Origin: Oculatella sp. LEGE 06141
GTDB taxonomy: Bacteria > Cyanobacteriota > Cyanobacteriia > Elainellales > Elainellaceae
Direction: 5' to 3'
DNA: 64,000 bases
Assembly (NCBI RefSeq): GCF_015207605.1
Contig: NZ_JADEWO010000014.1
Coordinates: 62,001-126,000, forward strand
Below the pieces are notes generated by a model that had not been told where the DNA came from, searched no databases, and saw only the letters and a list, made by a program, of their open reading frames with translations. Shown piece by piece: positions 59,801 to 64,000 of this stretch. The position numbers were made by a program, and so were the translations under genes. Each line of letters starts with the position of its first letter. Positions within the stretch are counted from its first letter, which is position 1.

Positions 59801-61068
59801 CGTGGCTCCACTCCACCGCCCCCCGGCACCTTCACCTGAAGAATCTGTAATGCTTCTAACAGGTGCAACACCGTGCGGTTATTCACAGGAATTGGGTCAG
59901 CCGTCTGCAATTTCCAATCAGTCCCCTCCCGCCGCCCCTCTAAAAAAGGAAAGCGATCGGGGTCAAACAGACTCCCACCATAGGCAGGAATAAACAGCGC
60001 ATCATGATCTACTCCGGCATACACCGCCCGAAACGTTGCCAGCAAGCGACACCAGGCATCCTGCCGTCGCTCCAGCACCTCCTCCCCAAACTGATCCGCC
60101 TGCTCCCGCAAGCGCGATCGCAACGTCGAAACTGCATAATGCGTGTTGTAAAGCTCATTCTCATGGGGCGGAATCAGCTTGCGTTCCTCGGCTGAGAACA
60201 AAAACACCAGCCGCATCATCACCGTCAATGCCGCTTCATACAATCGAGTTTCCGAAATACCCTGCAACAGCGATCGGTTTCGATCCTGGTCAATCCGGTC
60301 GATCGACTGCACCAATACATCAACCGCCTTCCGTACCTGATAGCCCAACTGGTCGGTGACTTCTTGCTGGCTATTGATACTTTGCGCCAGCATTACCTCC
60401 AGCGTTTGCGGTTCATCCACCCGAAAGAAGCGATCGACCCCCAGCAAACTGCGGAATGCTCTGAAGGTAATGGGTTCTTCCTGCCAGAGCGTCGCATACC
60501 AGGAGATATAGCCCGTCGTTTCTCCCTTTGGCGCATTCACCAGCATCCAGTGTTCGCCATTCGTCAACAGTCCCAGCCGCACATTGCAAGCATGGAGCAA
60601 CTCCATCATCCGAGTCGCAGGACTGGCAGCCCAGCGGGAACCCTTCAGCCCCTTTTCTAAATCCTGTCCCGCAGGCACCACCTGCACTAGTAACCTCGGT
60701 TTACCCACTTCTGCTGCATCACGGGGATTCACCACCACCCAATCGGGACGCAATGTTTCCTGATGCTCAGCGATCGTCACCTGCAACCCGGTTGGAATTG
60801 CCTGCCCCGACAACAACACCTCACCCGGCAACCCCAGCGTCTCTTGCAGCACAAACTCCACCCAAGCGCGATGGATGGCAGTCTCCGGCTGCAAGCTCTT
60901 CTGGTTGTCTTCCCACTCCTCATGGGCAAGCCGCAGCAATCTCATCTGCTCTGGTTCATGCGCCTCCAGCCCGTTCGGAAATACCTGAAGCAACACAGGT
61001 AGGCTCAGGAACGGACCCGATACTTCAACTAGAGAGAGCCATTCAGCGTGGTGACGTGCAGTAGACAT
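56851..61068 (-). CDS. drmMI: DISARM adenine methyltransferase DrmMI
   Basis: This 1405-residue N6-adenine methyltransferase has motif I KICDMAMGSGAFLVQ near residue 625 and motif IV IVGNPPFQGG near 899. The length and shape match PglX/Eco57I-type enzymes and the class 1 DISARM methylase, which marks host DNA. The C-terminal part contains charged low-complexity sequence (KKKGRGKSKSKEKK) and ends QTSLF, a sliding-clamp-type motif. ATG 61068 has GAGGT 6 nt upstream. It starts 2 nt behind the M15-like gene and belongs to the drmD operon. Confidence 0.85.
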   Translation of the reverse strand: MSTARHHAEWLSLVEVSGPFLSLPVLLQVFPNGLEAHEPEQMRLLRLAHEEWEDNQKSLQPETAIHRAWVEFVLQETLGLPGEVLLSGQAIPTGLQVTIAEHQETLRPDWVVVNPRDAAEVGKPRLLVQVVPAGQDLEKGLKGSRWAASPATRMMELLHACNVRLGLLTNGEHWMLVNAPKGETTGYISWYATLWQEEPITFRAFRSLLGVDRFFRVDEPQTLEVMLAQSINSQQEVTDQLGYQVRKAVDVLVQSIDRIDQDRNRSLLQGISETRLYEAALTVMMRLVFLFSAEERKLIPPHENELYNTHYAVSTLRSRLREQADQFGEEVLERRQDAWCRLLATFRAVYAGVDHDALFIPAYGGSLFDPDRFPFLEGRREGTDWKLQTADPIPVNNRTVLHLLEALQILQVKVPGGGGVEPRKLSFRALDIEQIGHVYEGLLDHTAVRAADPILGLVGTKDKEPEISLAVLEAQAAKGESALVTFLKEQTGKSPSALQKAVATQASQSSGTGETPQDHQARQRLLIACNNDRALLDRILPFAKLIRFDTLDYPVVIPAGSVYVTAGVDRRQTGTHYTPRNLTEEIVQYTLEPLVYEGVAEGKPKEAWRLRSPAELLQLKICDMAMGSGAFLVQTCRYLAEKLVEAWQQIEAEHPGQVVIAPEGTLSAALPEECPIPKDADERLVVARRIVADRCLYGVDKNPLAVEMAKLSLWLITLAKGRPFTFLNHALKCGDSLLGVGNVEQLEKFHLNPQEGTQFPIAPLEQIQNLLKRAIDERKTLEQFRSDSIDQIQEKERRHKKAESLLEQVRFVGDLLVGEALKDARKATNLSKDDLDSLSADVTNALSEKDGDGRSHKIQVLQKKATRMLTDRQPFHWVIEFPEVFLDESAPKGFSAIVGNPPFQGGQKITGALGTDYRNFLVEYLANSQRGSADLCAYFFLRANQLTNNAGGFGLVATNTIAQGDTREVGLDQLVANGCVIHRAVPSIPWIGSASLEVAYIWINKCSWRGNFLLRETPVLGITTLLTALGKSSGNPIALQTNANKCFIGSTVVGLGFVLDPKEAKQLICTNPTNKDVLFPYLVGEDLNSHPEQLPSRWIINFSDWALDPQHDDPKNPKGSPYAADYPDCLAIVKEKVKPDRERLEKGDATSRDRAKRWWQFARPTIKLYRAIAEMDHVLAIAIVSKTVAFTFIPTRQIYAHKLAILAFKNYSHFCALQSNFHYQWAWNYSSTMKADLNYSPSDCFETFPFPTPDPSDLSSQFPTLDTIGETYYTHRQAIMRDRQEGLTKTYNRFHDANETASDIQKLRELHVEMDQAVAAAYGWQDLDLGHGFHQTKQGDRFTISETARREVLDRLLELNHQRYAEEVAQGLHDKKKGRGKSKSKEKKQVKEIKGGDTPIQTSLF

Positions 61069-61070
61069 TG

Positions 61071-62063
61071 TTAGACCTCGAACCAACTTGTAAGCGGAAG
61101 GGCTGCAATCACCTGCGGATGCATGACCCAGTACCAATTTTGCTGAGAGCTATCGTCTTTTCGTCGCCAGTCGCCATCCGCAAAAACCCATGACCAAAAG
61201 GGTTGCCCATTCCTCTCAGTTTGCGGCGGTTCATAGCCCAAGAAGTTAGCCACCTTTTGACCGACTTTGGCATACTGTATATTTGCCCCTTGATAGCCTT
61301 CATAGCAGGCTGCTTCTGCCAACTGTGAAGCGGTGATGGTTCGATGCGGAGCGTGGTAGTGCGATTTGAGCATTGCCCGATGTCCCTCTGTCAGATCAGG
61401 GGCAATCGCCTCAAATGCTCGTCGGTAGTCATCTACTGTTAGCCCTGTTTTCAAGGTTGGAAAGCCAGAATAATGCTCACGGTGGTTTCCCAAAAAGTTA
61501 TCCATCTCTGCATGGGTTAAATAGCCACGATTCGGAGCAATATAACTACTGATGCTGCGACTGGGGTTTTCACGCCAGGTAATGTTGAAAGCGCACAGTT
61601 TCGGAAAGAAGCACAGACTTGAGTAAGGGAGGTGGTCATGAATCCACCAGGCAAGCGGGCGATTTTCGACCGCTTGCTCATAATGGTCGAGATACCAGTT
61701 CACAGCAATACAAACGGTCCCTCCGATACAGCCATCCTTGTCACGCCAATCCCAAATATGTCCAGCCCGGTTGTTCTCGTTACTACCGCAGTTGTGGTCA
61801 TGCTCATTTCCAAACTGATTAACCGCCGGAGAACGGTAGGCAGACCGAATAGTAATTCGCCCAAAGGCTTCTTGAAGCGGTTCCAGCAAGTCTTCACATA
61901 AATGCTTGCCCACCTCAATAGCAAGGTCTGGATTTTCTGGAATATTAGGAATTTTGTAGTAATTGGAGATCTCGCTGTACAGAAAATCTCGCATAAAGAA
62001 GTTTTTGGAAAGCCGCACTCTCCCAAGATTTTCAAGTGCATCGTAAGAACTGATCGAGCGCAT
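61071..62063 (-). CDS. M15-peptidase-like and unknown C-terminal domain protein
   Basis: The N-terminal 210 residues resemble the M15 peptidase/hedgehog fold: FMRDFLYSE, ICEDLLEPLQEAFGRITIRSAYRSPAVN and a following AGHIWDW with a likely His/Asp site. The C-terminal 110 residues (LTEGHRAMLKSHYHAPHRTITASQLAEAACYEGY) look like a small helical domain that I have seen only in restriction-type proteins and cannot name. The start shares a base with the previous stop. A peptidase-like protein in a DISARM locus is unusual; the M15 call is by eye. Confidence 0.5.
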   Translation of the reverse strand: MRSISSYDALENLGRVRLSKNFFMRDFLYSEISNYYKIPNIPENPDLAIEVGKHLCEDLLEPLQEAFGRITIRSAYRSPAVNQFGNEHDHNCGSNENNRAGHIWDWRDKDGCIGGTVCIAVNWYLDHYEQAVENRPLAWWIHDHLPYSSLCFFPKLCAFNITWRENPSRSISSYIAPNRGYLTHAEMDNFLGNHREHYSGFPTLKTGLTVDDYRRAFEAIAPDLTEGHRAMLKSHYHAPHRTITASQLAEAACYEGYQGANIQYAKVGQKVANFLGYEPPQTERNGQPFWSWVFADGDWRRKDDSSQQNWYWVMHPQVIAALPLTSWFEV

Positions 62064-62587
62064 TAGGATACGCTCCCTGGTAGCTGAGGATATTGCACCA
62101 GTAGCGGACCTTCAGGAATAAAACGAGCTTGATAGGGCGATCGCTTATCTAAACCGTGAAATTGCTTGATGGGAATCGGTACATTCAATTTCTTCAAGCT
62201 CTGAACTTGCCAAAAAATTGCCCAAACAGGCTTATCGCCATTGAGAGCGGTTTCAGGACGTTCATAAGATCGCTCCTTGGGGTAACGCCCATTTCTTGCT
62301 TCAATATGCTTCACATAAATTGCATGCCATGTTGCCTTTGGAGTTAAGGGTTGTTCTTCAGCATGAGAAGCGTAGAGAAAAACTTCTACCAGACTTCCTC
62401 CATGCCCCCCTCGCAACTCATCAGCTTTGCGAAAAATATTAAAGGCTGTACTGCCAAAAGCAACAATCGGTTCTTCAATACCCTTGGCTTCCTGTACTTG
62501 AATTGACTCTAATCCAGATAGCAAGTGCTCCTCTGGTACGGGTGCAAGAATGGCAAAAGCGTGAGTGATTTTTGGGGCAGTAGTCAT
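62063..62587 (-). CDS. Hypothetical protein of the DISARM operon
   Basis: This 174-residue soluble protein is mixed alpha/beta (AFAILAPVPEEHLLSGLES, IVAFGSTAFNIFRKADEL, TWHAIYVKHIEARNG). I do not recognise it. ATG 62587 is chosen over an in-frame TTG at 62602; no clear ribosome-binding site is visible. It lies 17 nt behind drmD and overlaps the M15-like gene by one base. By position it may be an accessory of the DrmD helicase. Confidence 0.55.
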   Translation of the reverse strand: MTTAPKITHAFAILAPVPEEHLLSGLESIQVQEAKGIEEPIVAFGSTAFNIFRKADELRGGHGGSLVEVFLYASHAEEQPLTPKATWHAIYVKHIEARNGRYPKERSYERPETALNGDKPVWAIFWQVQSLKKLNVPIPIKQFHGLDKRSPYQARFIPEGPLLVQYPQLPGSVS

Positions 62588-62604
62588 AAGAACGTTTTTC
62601 AAAT

Positions 62605-64000
62605 CTAGATCAACTTTTGAGGAATCAAATACGTAACAGCCAGCGGAAATAATCGGGGTGTCGGATCTCTAAACCTGGCTCGGATAGCGGCTGCCTCCTG
62701 TTCAATCTCCTGGGGAATCTGTTCTAATCTAGCTTCGAGGCTCTTGAGATTGCGCTCAAGCTGCTCCCGCTCCGTATTGCTAAATAACTCAAGTTGCTCA
62801 ACCTCTGGTTGTTTCAGTTCATTCAAAATGCTCTGACGCAGTTCCGTCAAAATTGCCGTAATATCGGCAACCTCCTTATCACAGCGGTCTTGCAGCGCTT
62901 TCTGAAGACCTGCGGTGCGATCGCCCATGCGAGCTTCTAGCGATCGCAACAGCGGTTCTTTGTGTCCCTCCCACAACGTCATGAGGCGCTGCTGAACTGT
63001 TTCTGGAATCGGATCAGGCAACACCGCATCTAACGCCATCTGCACCTGTCCCACATTGAGTCGGCTGAACCGCCCCTCTTTAAGCATTCCCCCAGCGGTA
63101 ATCACCTCTTCATGGAGCCGTTGCTGATCGCCGCCTAAAATCACCAAGCGTCCGTGAGCAATCACCACCGGATGCTCTAATGCCGAACTAGGAACTAATC
63201 GAGCCGTGACGCGATGCAGCCGCTTCCGCCCTTCCCGTGACCAAACCTCTGCTCGCAGTAGGCGCAAGCACATTTGCACCAACCGATGGTTGAGATGCAC
63301 CAGCACCACATCATCCCTACCATTCGATTGATCTGGGTCAAAGACAACCGGGCGAATCTCTTGAGTGTGCGGATGTGCCAGTCCTTCCGTGCAGGCTGAC
63401 CAGCTTCCCCGGAACGCAGGCAGATGATAGGCTTGTCCCCTCAACCCCTCTATCTCTAATGGTATCAGCGGCGGTTGTTCTGCCAATTCCAGCCCAATGT
63501 TAACAACGGCTTCGATGTTCTCTGGGGTAAGTCGGAAATTGCGGCGAGTTTCACTTAACTGCTCTCGAAGCTTTTCAATTTGCTCCCGCACCGATCGCTC
63601 AAACTTTAGCATCCGCCGCACGGGTTCCGACTCCCGTTCCGCTCGGCTGGTATCCAGCGTGGTTCGCCGCCCTAACATGGCTTCCTCAACCTGGGTCGCA
63701 ATTACCGGACCCACCTTGCCCAGGTCTTCCCGAATCGTATTCACCTTCAACGCTGCCCGCATTAAAAACTCCAGATCCCCTTCCAGATCTCCAGGACGAG
63801 TTCCAACCGCAGAGTGCTGATAACCCTTGCCCACGAAGTGGTAAACCAGGACTTCTGACGCTTTCTGCCCGTGACGGTCAACCCGTCCATTCCGCTGCTC
63901 CATGCGGTTCGGGTTCCAGGGAATCTCATAGTGAATCAGGCGAGAGCAATGGTTCTGTAAGTCCAATCCCTCAGAAGCGGCATCGGTTGCCAGCAAAATC
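62605..64000 (-). CDS. drmD: DISARM SNF2-type helicase DrmD, C-terminal part (cut by window edge)
   Basis: The visible part is the second RecA lobe and the tail of an SNF2-type helicase: LATDAASEGLDLQNHCSRLIHYE (motif V region, split by intervening residues) and NPNRMEQRNGRVDRHGQK (motif VI). About 380 residues follow with a coiled-coil-like end (EREQLERNLKSLEARLEQI). The N-terminal ATP-binding lobe lies beyond 64000. DrmD marks class 1 DISARM and is first in the unit drmD, hypothetical, M15-like, drmMI, HEPN-like, ApeA-like. Confidence 0.85.
   Translation of the reverse strand, partial: ILLATDAASEGLDLQNHCSRLIHYEIPWNPNRMEQRNGRVDRHGQKASEVLVYHFVGKGYQHSAVGTRPGDLEGDLEFLMRAALKVNTIREDLGKVGPVIATQVEEAMLGRRTTLDTSRAERESEPVRRMLKFERSVREQIEKLREQLSETRRNFRLTPENIEAVVNIGLELAEQPPLIPLEIEGLRGQAYHLPAFRGSWSACTEGLAHPHTQEIRPVVFDPDQSNGRDDVVLVHLNHRLVQMCLRLLRAEVWSREGRKRLHRVTARLVPSSALEHPVVIAHGRLVILGGDQQRLHEEVITAGGMLKEGRFSRLNVGQVQMALDAVLPDPIPETVQQRLMTLWEGHKEPLLRSLEARMGDRTAGLQKALQDRCDKEVADITAILTELRQSILNELKQPEVEQLELFSNTEREQLERNLKSLEARLEQIPQEIEQEAAAIRARFRDPTPRLFPLAVTYLIPQKLI

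Noticed and set aside
59061-61064. Plus-strand open frames of about 110-185 codons inside the methyltransferase gene
   Set aside because: They are Pro/Ser/His-rich and lie wholly antisense to a gene with clear methylase motifs; they arise from codon bias.
56851-61068. BREX system because of a PglX-like methyltransferase
   Set aside because: No PglZ, BrxC or BrxL gene is visible; drmA, drmB, drmC and drmD point to DISARM instead.
1-64000. GCGATCGC octamers as an array or regulatory repeat
   Set aside because: They are the HIP1 element common in cyanobacterial genomes and are scattered without spacing.
1-64000. Insertion sequences, CRISPR arrays and tRNA genes
   Set aside because: No transposase motifs, regular spaced repeats or cloverleaf patterns were recognised on either strand.

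Overview
The window looks like part of a large plasmid, or a plasmid-derived island, of a filamentous-type cyanobacterium. The evidence is the frequent GCGATCGC (HIP1) octamer in most regions, a DUF4058 protein, a Ycf46-like AAA ATPase, and a dense set of replication, partition and mobilization genes with no ribosomal, tRNA or photosynthesis genes. No rRNA, tRNA, CRISPR array or transposase was seen.

Left arm, 1-7.1 kb. A leftward operon encodes exported proteins, including an 803-residue protein with a muramidase-like segment and an M23 endopeptidase domain, as expected beside a conjugation apparatus. A rightward pair encodes a small protein ending in a sliding-clamp-type motif and a family A DNA polymerase with no 5' nuclease.

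7.1-12.8 kb. An AT-rich, apparently HIP1-free two-gene insertion encodes a P-loop ATPase and a 1261-residue protein with TPR-like, STAND NTPase and EcsC-like parts. This is a good candidate for an undescribed defence system.

12.8-24.3 kb, backbone. It holds a Ycf46-like ATPase, two acidic-tailed paralogues, a DUF1016 nuclease flanked by a 24-bp palindrome on each side, and a leftward operon of lipoprotein, membrane protein, MobD-like ParA ATPase and actin-like ParM-type protein. Running rightward are a MobC-like protein, a relaxase and a primase-polymerase.

24.3-32.2 kb, a rightward block. The first part carries a PP-loop hydrolase, a TGT/DpdA-like protein and a Gp157-like protein. The second part is a six-gene cassette resembling PRTRC (E, C, F, B, A with a JAMM motif, and ThiF). 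Next come a NarL-type regulator, a hybrid histidine kinase, and parAB with two copies of a 20-bp parS-like palindrome, one inside parB. A tyrosine recombinase lies at 36.5-37.6 kb.

37.7-64 kb, defence island. It contains the parts of a class 1 DISARM system (drmD, drmMI, drmA, drmB, drmC), split into two leftward transcription units. Between them lie a multi-ubiquitin-like/E2 protein, an E1-JAMM fusion and a DUF6527-like protein, an XRE/ImmA pair with two visible operators, a DUF6883/DUF4926 pair and three HEPN-like proteins (one ApeA-like). A RelE-like/UvrD helicase fusion is translationally coupled to drmA. All functions are inferred from protein motifs and gene order; no database search was run.
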